Positions 18,439-26,765 of a stretch of DNA of 64,000 bases are shown one piece after another. The number at the start of each line of letters is the position of its first letter. The stretch's first letter is position 1. The position numbers and the translations under genes were made by a program. Below the pieces are notes generated by a model, which saw only the letters and a list, made by a program, of their open reading frames with translations, had not been told where the DNA came from and did not search any database. The DNA is from Streptomyces brevispora. GTDB taxonomy: Bacteria > Actinomycetota > Actinomycetes > Streptomycetales > Streptomycetaceae. The stretch covers positions 4,154,001 through 4,218,000 of the forward strand of contig NZ_VIWW01000001.1 in assembly GCF_007829885.1 (NCBI RefSeq). Direction: 5' to 3'.

Positions 18439-19878
18439 GTGGAGTTTCAAGGTCGGGCCGGAGATCTTGAGCTGCTGGCTGAGCAGTACCGGACAGTGGT
18501 AGAGGGGGTTGGAGCCACTCGGGGGCGGGCTGTGATCATGACGGGTCGGCGCCGAGTAGGGAAGTCGCGACTGGTCCAGGAGTTCTGCGACCGCTCGGGA
18601 GCGGCATACGTGGTGTTTCAGGCCACCCGTGGGCGCAACCCTGTGACGGAGCGCGCCGACTTCGCCGCGACGCTCGCGCAGTCGCTACTGCCGGGGGCGG
18701 AGCTGGTCGCCGGCCTCCAGGCGCAGGACTGGAACCAGGCCCTGCGCTCACTGGCGCTCGCGGTACCCGATGACTCGCCCAGCATCGCGGTGATCGACGA
18801 GGTGCCCTGGCTGGTCGAGCAGGATCAGGAATTCGAGGGCGCACTCCAGACTGTCTGGGACCGTCACTTGTCCTCCAAGCCCGTGCTTCTGCTGCTGGTT
18901 GGCAGCGATACATCGGTGATGGAGGCACTGCAGTCGTACGGACGCCCATTCTTCGGTCGGGCAGCGAAAATGACCGTCCACCCCCTGAACCTGGCCGACG
19001 TACAGGCCATGACCGAACTCGACGCCGCAGGGGCCGTCGACGCCCAGTTGATCACTGGCGGATTCCCCGAGATCGTGCAGTCGTGGCGGCCGGGAATGGG
19101 GCGTACAGCCTTCTTGCAGGCGTCGGTCGCCAATCCTCTCTCGCCCCTGCTGGTGGCTGGCGAGCTGTCCCTGCTGGGCGAATTCCCCGAGGCTTCGCAC
19201 TCACGGGCCGTGCTGGAAGCGGTTGGCAGCGGTGAGCGCACGTTCAGTGCAATCGCAGCCCAGGCCGGCGGCGCCAGCGCTCTGCCGTCCGGCACGCTCT
19301 CCCCGCTGCTGGCCATGTTGCAGGCCAAGCGAGTCCTGGCTGCTGATCTCCCCCTGTCGGTCAAGCCGGACAGCAAGAACAAGCGCTACCGGATCGCCGA
19401 CCCGTATCTGCGGTTCTGGCTGGCGTTCCTGGCACGCGCGATCCCACTCATCGAGCGAGGCCGCGGTGACTTGGCACTGGAACGCATCGAGCGGTCATGG
19501 ACCAGTTGGCGCGGGCGAGCGGTCGAGCCACTGATCCGCGAGTCCTTGCTGCGTCTGATGCCCAATGATGAGTGGCCCGAGACCGAGGCCATCGGCGGTT
19601 GGTGGAACCGTCAGAACAACCCCGAGATCGACCTCATCGGTGCAGACCGCGAGCCGGTGGCCCGGCAGGTGTCCTTCGTCGGGTCGGTCAAGTGGCTGGA
19701 GACCCAGCCCTTCGGCCGTCATGAGTACGACGCCTTGGTGCGCGACATGCTCGCCGTCCCCGGTACCGCCCCGGATACTCCACTGGTCGCGGTCTCCCGC
19801 TGTGGGGTGACCGATGATCTGCCGCTCACCGCGCACTGGGGGCCGGAGGACCTCGTACGGGCGTGGCAGCCCCGATAG
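18439..19878 (+). CDS. Archaeal-type P-loop ATPase with DUF234/nuclease-like C-terminus
   Basis: 479 residues. Walker A is TGRRRVGKSRL (35-45) and Walker B AVIDEVPWL (117-125), with a sensor-like LLLVGSDTSVMEAL (151-164) and the family motif LITGGFPEIVQSW (204-216). This is the ArchATPase (PF01637-type) AAA fold. A winged-helix-like middle is followed by a DUF234-type tail with RYRIADPYLRFWLAFL and a PD-(D/E)xK-like pattern, NPEIDLIG (D398) ... VGSVKW (K418), where the usual Glu two before Lys is Ser. Such proteins are common in mobile and defence contexts, but their function is undefined. GTG 18439 follows GGGGTG. Confidence 0.8.
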   Translation: MEFQGRAGDLELLAEQYRTVVEGVGATRGRAVIMTGRRRVGKSRLVQEFCDRSGAAYVVFQATRGRNPVTERADFAATLAQSLLPGAELVAGLQAQDWNQALRSLALAVPDDSPSIAVIDEVPWLVEQDQEFEGALQTVWDRHLSSKPVLLLLVGSDTSVMEALQSYGRPFFGRAAKMTVHPLNLADVQAMTELDAAGAVDAQLITGGFPEIVQSWRPGMGRTAFLQASVANPLSPLLVAGELSLLGEFPEASHSRAVLEAVGSGERTFSAIAAQAGGASALPSGTLSPLLAMLQAKRVLAADLPLSVKPDSKNKRYRIADPYLRFWLAFLARAIPLIERGRGDLALERIERSWTSWRGRAVEPLIRESLLRLMPNDEWPETEAIGGWWNRQNNPEIDLIGADREPVARQVSFVGSVKWLETQPFGRHEYDALVRDMLAVPGTAPDTPLVAVSRCGVTDDLPLTAHWGPEDLVRAWQPR

Positions 19879-20248
19879 CCGCGAAGTCCGGGATTCTCAC
19901 GTCGTGAGTGATCCGGCGGAGCCCCGCACAGGAGCATCGTCAGCAATGCGCTCCGACTCGCACCTTGCGAGATGAGCGCAGCGACGAGGTCTACCTCGGC
20001 CGGATCGGCCCCACTGCCTCAACACTCATACCTTGAGGACCGTCGGCACCAGAACGCGCCCTCTATGCGCTCTGGTCACGGCCGGTGTGCGCCTCCCGGG
20101 CAGGCCCACACTCCCCGGCGAAGGAGGCCGCAGGCACGGGCCACCGCGGCGAAACCGGGTCAGCACCCGCAAGGTGAAGTCCCCCATCTCCCGTTACGCG
20201 GAACGGAAGCAGGACGGCCGCCCCGACGGCAGCCGGACCGTAACATCC
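19879..20248. other. 370-bp gap with no intact gene
   Basis: Short plus-strand fragments look protein-like (SDEVYLGRIGPTASTLIP-stop near 19975-20035), but there is no convincing start, ribosome binding site or complete frame. It is probably decayed coding sequence of the island. Confidence 0.5.
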
Positions 20249-20564
20249 ATGACGATCGCGCTCCTGCCGCCCCCAGCCCCGGAGCCCGCGCTGCCCGCAG
20301 CGACCGTTCCGCAATACGTCGGCCCCGGTCGGCCCCGGCAAGACCAGCAGCCGCATGGCACGTGTCCTGGCCATCCTGCAGGCAGAACCCGAACGGCACT
20401 GGCGGGCAAGGGAAATCGCCGAGCACCTCGGCGACGTCACCCTCGTTGCCACCTACCGACAACTCGTTCGCTGGACCGAGAAAGGAATGATCAAGAGAGT
20501 CCGCACCGGACGCTACACGGCAACTCCACCAACAACTCCCTTGCACAACCAGCGGAAACGCTAA
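20249..20564 (+). pseudogene. Small winged-helix/HTH protein gene broken by a 10-bp duplication
   Basis: The frame starting ATG 20249 reads MTIALLPPPAPEPALPAATV, then PQYVGPG, then shifts. The second half, TSSRMARVLAILQAEPERHW and RAREIAEHLGDVTLVATYRQ, then LVRWTEKGMIKRVRTGRYTA, is in the next frame and looks like a winged-helix DNA-binding domain. The junction holds an exact tandem duplication of GTCGGCCCCG (20318-20327 and 20328-20337). Removing one copy fuses the halves into a single 101-codon frame. The downstream piece from ATG 20355 could still be translated as a 69-residue protein. Confidence 0.65.
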
Positions 20565-20696
20565 CTACCCGGCCTTGGGGAAACTTCATCTTTACCGACG
20601 GGTCGGCCATCAACGCGATCATCGTCGCCCTCGCGGATGCCTTCTACGAAGCGGCAGTCGATCAGCAGGTGGATTCAACCTGAGTAGACGCCGAGG
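20565..20696 (+). other. Coding-like fragment without a start
   Basis: The plus-strand frame to the stop at 20681-20683 reads RPWGNFIFTDGSAINAIIVA followed by LADAFYEAAVDQQVDST. It has convincing protein character but no start codon or ribosome site, so it is probably a remnant. Confidence 0.35.
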
Positions 20697-21104
20697 TCAG
20701 ACGTCCTTGATCTGTACGCGGTCGCCGCACAGTTTCGACCAGTCGCCGCGGTCGGAGGTCAGGACGAGGGCGGGTGCCGGGGAGCGGAGCGCCATCGCGG
20801 CGACGAGGGCGTCGATGGCGTACTTGTGGCCGTGTAGGCCACCGGCGTCGCTCAGCAACTGCACCGCGGTGTGGCTGTCTGCCTGGGTGACGTCCTGGAC
20901 CTGAAGGCGGGAGAGAAGCCAGCGCAGCCGGGTGGTGTCCGTCTTCCCGTAGACGGACACCACGACCGTCAGGGCCGACACGAGGACGGGCACGCCTACG
21001 CGACGAGCGGCCTCGATCCGGGTCACCATCTGACGGTCGTTGCGCAGCACCAGCGACAGCGCCTGGGAGTCGAGCACCAGGGACCCGGCTGCGGGCTCCT
21101 TCAC
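20697..21104 (-). CDS. PIN-domain ribonuclease toxin (VapC-like)
   Basis: 135 residues. The acidic PIN active-site residues are at LVLDSQALSLVL (Asp near the N-terminus), HKYAIDALVAAMAL and LTSDRGDWSKL; the Glu normally near position 40 is not obvious (VPVLVSALTVVVSVYG). PIN toxins cleave RNA in a Mg-dependent manner. The GTG start at 21104 overlaps the antitoxin stop by 4 nt (GTGA), which gives translational coupling. It is the second gene of a two-gene operon at the right end of the ychF island. Confidence 0.82.
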   Translation of the reverse strand: MKEPAAGSLVLDSQALSLVLRNDRQMVTRIEAARRVGVPVLVSALTVVVSVYGKTDTTRLRWLLSRLQVQDVTQADSHTAVQLLSDAGGLHGHKYAIDALVAAMALRSPAPALVLTSDRGDWSKLCGDRVQIKDV

Positions 21105-21376
21105 GCGGCGCTGTCGTTCGACGCGTAGGGCGCTGGTGCATCACCGAAGAGCTCGCTCTGTGCGGCCTGGACTTCGGCCTCGCTCAGCGGCTCGTGCTCG
21201 GCTTCGTAGGCGGCCACGATCTCGGCGAGGCCGTCCATGGCGAGCTGGTGCCGGACCGCCGCCGTCACGTAAGCGGACACGCCGCGCTTACCGGTGCGGG
21301 TCCGCAGAGCACCGAGGAGTTCGGAGGGCATCGACACGGAGAGGTTCTCCGTGCCGCCGGGGCGGGGTGACTTCAT
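21101..21376 (-). CDS. Antitoxin of the PIN toxin (VapB-like, ribbon-helix-helix type)
   Basis: 91 residues. The N-terminal ENLSVSMPSELLGALRTRTG with KRGVSAYVTAAVRHQL has the strand-helix-helix pattern of CopG/RHH repressors. The acidic C-terminus (EIVAAYEAEHEPLSEAEVQA) would embrace the toxin. ATG 21376 has no Shine-Dalgarno; TAGATT (21384-21389, minus strand) lies 7 nt upstream, so the message is probably leaderless. It is likely autoregulated through the 12-bp repeats just upstream. Confidence 0.8.
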   Translation of the reverse strand: MKSPRPGGTENLSVSMPSELLGALRTRTGKRGVSAYVTAAVRHQLAMDGLAEIVAAYEAEHEPLSEAEVQAAQSELFGDAPAPYASNDSAA

Positions 21377-21382
21377 GGCCGC

Positions 21383-21406
21383 AAATCTAGTACAGAAACT
21401 ATTACA
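21383..21406 (-). promoter_or_regulatory. Two 12-bp direct repeats over the toxin-antitoxin promoter
   Basis: Read on the minus strand, TGTAATAGTTTC and TGTACTAGATTT are adjacent and 9/12 identical, and the second contains the probable -10 TAGATT. This is the expected place for RHH antitoxin autoregulation. Confidence 0.55.
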
Positions 21407-21549
21407 GCGTCTGGAGCGCTGCGCGGTCTGTATCCGGGGCGGGTCTTGATGCGTAGTCTTGGCGCTTCTGGATCTTCTTGTACTTTGCAGTGAATCCCGT
21501 GCTGGGATGGTGCTGGGATGCGCCCACATAATCGCAGGTCAGACCGGTT

Positions 21550-21576
21550 GTGGTGGAGTTCCGCTTCAACGTCTGA
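21550..21576 (+). repeat. attR-like repeat (orphan ychF 3' end)
   Basis: Encodes VVEFRFNV-stop (GTG GTG GAG TTC CGC ... TGA) with no gene attached upstream. It is followed at 21588-21629 by an AAAGGCCG/CGGCCTTT hairpin that may be the original ychF terminator. Confidence 0.65.
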
Positions 21577-21587
21577 TACGTGCGGCG

Positions 21588-21629
21588 AAAGGCCGTCTGA
21601 CCTGCGGCGGAGTGGGTTAGGCGGCCTTT
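21588..21629 (+). terminator. Hairpin behind the orphan ychF end
   Basis: An 8-bp stem AAAGGCCG (21588-21595) with CGGCCTTT (21622-21629) and a 26-nt loop, 11 bp after the duplicated stop codon. Confidence 0.45.
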
Positions 21630-21744
21630 GCGGTCCGCGCGGAGTCCGCAGCTTGCCGACTGGGGCGTTTTTTGAAATCCGTGCACGATGGGGTCGACAC
21701 GGGCTTCCTTCGTTGCGGTCGGCTCTCCGGGGTCTTGTATGCGC

Positions 21745-21773
21745 TTGCAGGCATATTGCTGGTGTCGTATATT
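21745..21773 (+). promoter_or_regulatory. Promoter of the ArsR-family gene
   Basis: TTGCAG (21745-21750), a 17-bp spacer, then TATATT (21768-21773), 7 nt before GTG 21781. This is the clearest -35/-10 pair in the window and gives a leaderless message. Confidence 0.75.
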
Positions 21774-21780
21774 CGTTTGG

Positions 21781-22101
21781 GTGAGCTACCCGGCAAGTGA
21801 CGTCATCGCAGTGCTCGCCGAGCCCAGTCGTCGGCGGATACTCGACCTCCTCAAGGATGGCGAGAGGCCCGTCGGCGAATTGGTCGACGAGTTGGGACTG
21901 ACGCAGCCGGCCGTCTCCAAGCATCTGCGCGTCCTGCGCGAAGCCGGGCTGGTCGAGGCCAGGGTGGACGCTCAGCGGCGGTTGTACCGGATACGCCCGG
22001 AGCCGCTGGCCGAGCTCGATGCCTGGCTCGCCTCCTATCGCAGGCTGTGGAGCGCGAGCCTGGACCGCCTGGGCCGGCATCTGGAGGAAGGAACATCATG
22101 A
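21781..22101 (+). CDS. ArsR-family winged-helix repressor
   Basis: 106 residues: DVIAVLAEPSRRRILDLLKD, GERPVGELVDELGLTQPAVS, KHLRVLREAGLVEARVDAQR, then RLYRIRPEPLAELDAWLASY, the classic ArsR/SmtB wHTH. No metal-binding cysteine motif (ELCVCDL) is present, so it is not a metal sensor of the usual kind. Its stop overlaps the start of the SRPBCC gene (ATGA), the common ArsR-AHSA1 pairing, in which the repressor controls its partner. GTG 21781 is leaderless. Confidence 0.9.
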   Translation: MSYPASDVIAVLAEPSRRRILDLLKDGERPVGELVDELGLTQPAVSKHLRVLREAGLVEARVDAQRRLYRIRPEPLAELDAWLASYRRLWSASLDRLGRHLEEGTS

Positions 22102-22637
22102 GCAACCCCATGGATTCCGTAGATCCCACGGATTCCGACGCCGCCCCCGACGCCACGTTGAGCACCGACGGCGCCCGGCCGATCCTGCGCTTCGAGCGGG
22201 TTCTGGCCCAGCCTCCCGCGGTGGTCTGGCGTGCGATCACCGACCGTGAGGAACTCAAGGCGTGGTTTCCGTCCGAGGTCATCGCTGACGCCTGGGAGCG
22301 CGGTGCCAGGATCAGCTTCCCGTTCCCCGGGACCGATATGACTCTCACCGGCACCGTCCTGGAAGCGGAGGAGCCCCGCGTTCTCGCCTATACCTGGGGA
22401 GAGGAAACCCTCCGCTTCACCCTGACGCCCGAGCCGGACGGTCGCACCCGCCTGGTGTTCACCGATGAGACGCCCCCCGGTATCGCCGCCCGCAACGCGG
22501 CAGGCTGGCAGGTCTGCCTCGCCCGCCTCGCTGGTGAAACCGCGGCCGCCGACGTCTGGAAGGGCCACTTCGACCGCTACGTCGCCGCGTTCGAGCCCGC
22601 CCTCGGTCCGCAGGAAGGCCCCCCGGCCGCCAGCTGA
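22098..22637 (+). CDS. SRPBCC (AHSA1/START-like) domain protein
   Basis: 179 residues. The AHSA1-like fold is seen in ILRFERVLAQPPAVVWRAIT, DREELKAWFPSEVIADAWER, GARISFPFPG and the later VLAYTWGEETLRFTLTPEPD. These proteins bind hydrophobic ligands in a helix-grip pocket; the ligand is unknown. The start overlaps the ArsR stop by 4 nt, with GGAAGG upstream inside arsR, so the two are co-translated. The first 35 residues (Asp/Ser/Ala-rich) are an unstructured extension. Confidence 0.88.
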   Translation: MSNPMDSVDPTDSDAAPDATLSTDGARPILRFERVLAQPPAVVWRAITDREELKAWFPSEVIADAWERGARISFPFPGTDMTLTGTVLEAEEPRVLAYTWGEETLRFTLTPEPDGRTRLVFTDETPPGIAARNAAGWQVCLARLAGETAAADVWKGHFDRYVAAFEPALGPQEGPPAAS

Positions 22638-22752
22638 CGACCTGCACGGGGAATGCGCCGACCGCCACCCACCCGCCCGGCCGGGAGCGACACGCACGGG
22701 CCCCTGCAGCCGGACCGGCACGGCGGCGGGTCCGGCTGCCCTTGCGAGCCGA

Positions 22753-22780
22753 CCTCTACAGCTCGTCCTCTACAGCTCGT
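22753..22780. repeat. 14-bp tandem duplication over the stop of the oxidoreductase gene
   Basis: CCTCTACAGCTCGT occurs twice, at 22753 and 22767. On the minus strand each copy spells ...GAG CTG TAG, duplicating the last codons and stop of the LLM-type gene. Confidence 0.85.
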
Positions 22781-23660
22781 CGCCGAAGGCCTCGGCCAGT
22801 TCACGCCATTCGGCCCGCGGCAGGCCGGCGCCGCCCCGGTCCGCGGTGAGCACCTGGAGGGCGACGTGGTCGGCGCCGGCGTCCAGGTACTGCTGCGTCC
22901 GGGCCCTCACCTGCTCGGCGTCGCCCAGGGCGAAGAGCGCGTCGAGCAGGCGGACGCTGCCGCCGTCCTCGAAGTCGTTCTCCGTGAACCCCAGACGCAG
23001 CAGGTTGTCCGTGTAGTTGGGCAGCTGGAGGTACATCCCCAGCATGTTCCGCGCGGTGGTGCGGGCCCGGTCGGGCGTGGTGTCGAGCACGACGGACAGT
23101 TCCGGGGCCAGCAGCGCGTCGGGGCCGAGCGCCTCGCGTGCTTCCGCGGTGTGCTCGGCGGTGACGAGATAGGGGTGGGCGCCCAGTGCCCTGTCGGTCG
23201 CGAGCTTCAGCATCCTGGGGCCGAGCGCCGCCAGCACCCGACGTCCGGAGTCCACGGGCGGGGTGGCTGCGTCCAGCGCGTCGAGGTACGCGACCATCGC
23301 GCTGTACGGCTTCGTGTACTGCGGCACCATCGGGCCGTGGCTGACGCCCAGGCCGAGGACGAACCGCCCGCGCGCGCTCGCGTCCATCGCCGCGATCCGC
23401 GCCGCCACCTCCGCTGCCGTGTGGTCCCAGATGCTCAGGATGCCGGTGGCCACGGTGACCGTGCGGGTGGCGGCGACGACAGCCGCGGCGTCGTCGGGCG
23501 ACGGGCTGCCGCCGATCCACAGCGTGCCGTAACCCAGCTCTTCGAGCTCGGCGACCGCCTCCGTGATCGCCCCCTTTCCCGCGTCGTCCGCCCGCGCCCC
23601 GTGCAGGGCGCCGCTCCAGATGCCGACCCGTCCGAATGCCTCGCGTGTCTCAGAAGTCAT
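22770..23660 (-). CDS. LLM-class (F420-dependent type) oxidoreductase
   Basis: A 296-residue TIM barrel of the luciferase-like monooxygenase family. GRVGIWSGALHGARADDAG opens the barrel, followed by ELEELGYGTLWIGGSPSPDD, VTVATGILSIWDHTAAEVAA and RFVLGLGVSHGPMVPQY, a pattern typical of the actinobacterial F420-dependent TIGR03620-like group. The substrate is unknown. ATG 23660 lacks a strong Shine-Dalgarno. It is convergent with the SRPBCC gene, and the 132 bp between them contain no hairpin that I could find. Confidence 0.85.
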   Translation of the reverse strand: MTSETREAFGRVGIWSGALHGARADDAGKGAITEAVAELEELGYGTLWIGGSPSPDDAAAVVAATRTVTVATGILSIWDHTAAEVAARIAAMDASARGRFVLGLGVSHGPMVPQYTKPYSAMVAYLDALDAATPPVDSGRRVLAALGPRMLKLATDRALGAHPYLVTAEHTAEAREALGPDALLAPELSVVLDTTPDRARTTARNMLGMYLQLPNYTDNLLRLGFTENDFEDGGSVRLLDALFALGDAEQVRARTQQYLDAGADHVALQVLTADRGGAGLPRAEWRELAEAFGDEL

Positions 23661-23779
23661 GCCGTGCCCAACAGCGACCCGCGTCCGCTATTCCCGGCCG
23701 GGCCGGGATTCATCCATCTGCCGACGTGTACGGCGCGGAGCGCCCGCCGCCCTCGACCACCTCATCCATCTCGCCGGGC

Positions 23780-23930
23780 CCGTGCGGTACGACAGTCCGG
23801 GCCGGCCCTGGCGCGCGTGCCGTTGCCCTGGGGCCGGGGCCGGGGCCGGGGGGCCACTGCCGGGCCGGGGCCCGCCGTCGGGGCGGGGGCGCCCCCGGTC
23901 CCGGCCCGCCCCCGGTCCCCGCCCGCCCGG
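23780..23930. other. GC-only low-complexity spacer
   Basis: Runs of GGGGCCGGGGCC and later CCCCCGGTCCC repeats lie between the GH65-type gene end and the oxidoreductase start. GGGGGCGCCCCC near 23885 may help terminate the GH65-type transcript. No gene is seen. Confidence 0.5.
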
Positions 23931-23935
23931 ATGGT

Positions 23936-26566
23936 CTACGGCTGGGTGACCCTCAACTCCCTTACGCCTGTGGGCTTGTCCCCATCCGCCGACCGGACCG
24001 TCACCCGCACCTCGCGGGCCACCGCGCCCGCCCGGTACAACTCCCAGTGCTGTCCGTCGGCCGAGGTTTCCAGCCCGTACGAAGCGGGGCGTACGTCCGT
24101 CCACTCCGGCACGATTCCCGTCACCGCTGCCGTCCGCCCCAGATCCACGGTCAGCGTCCCCGCCGCCCCGTCCGGCGACCAGGCCGTCGCCGTACTGCCG
24201 TCCACCGCCGCCGCCGCGTAGAGGCCGGGGGTCTCGGAGGTGGCCGTCGCCGGGCGGCACCGGGCCGCGTCGGTGGTCGGGACGAGGTCGGGGCGGCGGG
24301 TGGGCAGGGTGAGCGCGGTCGACAGGAGGCGCGGACCGGCCGGCGTGTGGAGGGTGAACGGCGCACCCGAGGCCAGCCGGACCTCGGTCGTCCGGGGGCC
24401 GATCTCGATGTCGTACATACGCCCCTGATAGCGCAGCCCCGTCAGCGTGACCCCCGCAGGCAGCTGCGGCGGCAGCATCGGGTCCAGCCGCACCCCGTCC
24501 TCCCGCAGCCGCAATCCGGTCAGCCCGTGCGTGAACACCTGGAGGAATCCGCCCTTGCCGGTGAGGAAGTCCTCGGCCGGAAAACCGGACAGCGGATCCT
24601 GCGCGCCCGCCTTCGCGCCCCGCGCCTCACTGAAGAGGGCGTACGGACCGCGCATGAACGGGCGCACGGCACGCTGGAGATAGGTGTACGTCGCACAGCC
24701 AGGCTCCCCGATCGCGGCCGCGTCGATCGCATGGACCGAATCCGTCATCGCCGGGCCGTCCGGATCGGTGTGGGCCGCGTAGTAGTCGAGCGTGGCGGCC
24801 GCCGCACCCGGCTCCATCGGCCACTCCAACGGGTAGATGAGCAGCACGGTGTCGGCCTGCTTGATCGTCGAGCCGTCGTAGCCCGCGTACTGGAGGAAGA
24901 GCTTGCGCTTCGGGTCGTACGGGATGCGCAGACCGTTCGCGACCTCGGTCCACTCGGCCGGAGCGGGGTGGCCGAGCAGCTGCGCCGCGCGGGTGGCGTT
25001 GCGCAGGGCGGTGGCGGCGACGGCGTTGGTGAACACCCCGTCCGTGACGCCGTTGCTGTACTCGTCCGGGCCCGCCACATCCTTCACGGAGTAGCTGCCG
25101 TCGTCGTTCACGGTGGCGCGCGAGGCCCAGAAGTCCGCGATGCCCTGCAGGAGTTGCCAGCCGTGGCCGGCCAGCCAGTCACGGTCGCCGGTGGCCAGGT
25201 AGTACTGCCAGACGGCCAGTGAGACATCGCCCTGGAGGTGGTTCTGCGTGACGCAGTGCGGCGGGTTCCAGCTCTGGCACTCGGACCAGAGGCCGCCCTT
25301 GCTCGCACTCGTCCACGGGTAGAACAGGCCCTTGAAGCCCAGCTTCTCGGCGTTGACACGGGCCTCGTCACGGGTGCGGTAGCGGTACTCGACCACCGAA
25401 CGGGCCAGCTCGGGACGGGTGGCGAGCAGCCCGGGGAACATCCAGGTCTCGGCGTCCCAGAACACCATGCCCGCGTAGTTGTCGCTGGTCAGACCGGCCG
25501 GGGCGATGCTGTCGCGGGAACCGGCGCGGGTGGCGGTGAGCAGCCCGTACTGTGCGGAGCGCAGCCACTTCTGGAGGTCGGGGCTGCCCGGTAGGGACAC
25601 GTCGGCGGACCAGTCCCGGCGCCAGACGGCGGCGCTCTCGGCGAGGACCGCGGACCAGCCGAGCCGGGCCGCGCGCCGGGACGCCTCCTGGGCGGTGGTG
25701 CGCGGGGCGCGTGAGGTGAGCGCGGTGTCGACCCCGACGAACTTCTCGAACGTATACGTGAGCCCGGCGCTCACACGGGACGGATTCGCGCCGGCGGGGG
25801 CCGGGCTCGCGCTGCCGGACGGGGCCGGGCGCATCGTCTGAACGATCGCGCCCTCCGTCCCGGTGCCCCGGGTGCGGAACGTCCCGTCGTCGTCGAGTGC
25901 GATCCGGCGTGCGCCGCGTGGGTCGAGCCGGCCCGTGACCGTCGCCGTGCCGCTCCAGTGCGGGGTCATGAGCAGTCGTACGGCGCCGGTGTGCACTGCG
26001 GCGCGGTCGGCCAGCACCTCGTACGTCAGGTCGGTCGCGCGGCCGTCGGCGGTCGTCCAGCGCAGCGACGTACGTACCAGTCCGCAGCGCAGGAACACCG
26101 TCTGGCGGTACCGGGAGATCCGGCCCGCCGGGGTGGCGGAGCCGTACGTCTCGTCGCCCACGCGCACGTCGAGGTTCGTCCAGCTCGGCAGCGCGGCGAT
26201 CACCTCGCGGCCGGCCGCCAGGTCCGGCTCGCGGCCGAAGAGGCCGGAGACGAAGGCGCCGTCGTAGCGCGGGGTGAACAGCGGCCAGCCGGTCTTCCCG
26301 CCGGGCTCCGCGTATCCGGCGCCCGCGGCGGGCACGCGGTGGCCCAGGTAACCGTTGCCGACATAGGGGTCGTAGCCCGCGGCCTCGCCGAACGTGGTGG
26401 ACGTCGGCGCCCAGGCGGGGTCGGTGTCGCGGCCGCAGGCCATGTCGGAGGCGGGAGCGGGAGCGGCCTGGTCCGAGGTGGGGGAGGTGGGGGGGACGGG
26501 CGGCAGGGGCGCGATCAGGGCGCACGCGGCCAGTGACGCGAGGAGAGAGATACGCGAGAGGCTCAC
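23936..26566 (-). CDS. Secreted glycoside hydrolase family 65-type protein with discoidin domain
   Basis: 876 residues with a signal peptide (SLSRISLLASLAACALIAPL). It has an N-terminal beta-sandwich, an (alpha/alpha)6 catalytic barrel with FWDAETWMFPGLL and DVAGPDEYSNGVTDGVFTN (the Glu is the expected general acid of GH65 trehalase/maltose-kojibiose phosphorylases), then KQADTVLLIYPLEWPM. The last 110 residues form an F5/8 type C (discoidin) sugar-binding module. Being exported, it is more likely a hydrolase of the acid trehalase type than a phosphorylase. GTG 26566 follows TACGTT by 6 nt with no Shine-Dalgarno; the open frame continues upstream through repeats. Confidence 0.82.
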   Translation of the reverse strand: MSLSRISLLASLAACALIAPLPPVPPTSPTSDQAAPAPASDMACGRDTDPAWAPTSTTFGEAAGYDPYVGNGYLGHRVPAAGAGYAEPGGKTGWPLFTPRYDGAFVSGLFGREPDLAAGREVIAALPSWTNLDVRVGDETYGSATPAGRISRYRQTVFLRCGLVRTSLRWTTADGRATDLTYEVLADRAAVHTGAVRLLMTPHWSGTATVTGRLDPRGARRIALDDDGTFRTRGTGTEGAIVQTMRPAPSGSASPAPAGANPSRVSAGLTYTFEKFVGVDTALTSRAPRTTAQEASRRAARLGWSAVLAESAAVWRRDWSADVSLPGSPDLQKWLRSAQYGLLTATRAGSRDSIAPAGLTSDNYAGMVFWDAETWMFPGLLATRPELARSVVEYRYRTRDEARVNAEKLGFKGLFYPWTSASKGGLWSECQSWNPPHCVTQNHLQGDVSLAVWQYYLATGDRDWLAGHGWQLLQGIADFWASRATVNDDGSYSVKDVAGPDEYSNGVTDGVFTNAVAATALRNATRAAQLLGHPAPAEWTEVANGLRIPYDPKRKLFLQYAGYDGSTIKQADTVLLIYPLEWPMEPGAAAATLDYYAAHTDPDGPAMTDSVHAIDAAAIGEPGCATYTYLQRAVRPFMRGPYALFSEARGAKAGAQDPLSGFPAEDFLTGKGGFLQVFTHGLTGLRLREDGVRLDPMLPPQLPAGVTLTGLRYQGRMYDIEIGPRTTEVRLASGAPFTLHTPAGPRLLSTALTLPTRRPDLVPTTDAARCRPATATSETPGLYAAAAVDGSTATAWSPDGAAGTLTVDLGRTAAVTGIVPEWTDVRPASYGLETSADGQHWELYRAGAVAREVRVTVRSADGDKPTGVRELRVTQP

Positions 26567-26599
26567 GCTACGAACGTAGGGAAGGGAAACGGGCACAGC

Positions 26600-26755
26600 G
26601 CGGCGGCGTACGGCGCGCGGGTGAACGGCTGACGCGGCCACCGGCTGAGGCGGCGGCCACCGGCTGAGTCGCCGACCGGCTGCGCGGCGGTCATCGGCCG
26701 GCGCGGCAACCGGCTGGCGCGGCGGCCATCGGCTGAGTCGGGGACTCCAGGTCAG
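26600..26755. repeat. CGGCTG-based degenerate repeats
   Basis: Seven loosely conserved 16-19-bp units start with CGGCTG(A/C/G) and continue with GCGGC(C/A)A(C/T), between the GH65-type gene and the PLP-enzyme stop codon. Confidence 0.6.
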
Positions 26756-26765
26756 GCCCTCCGGC

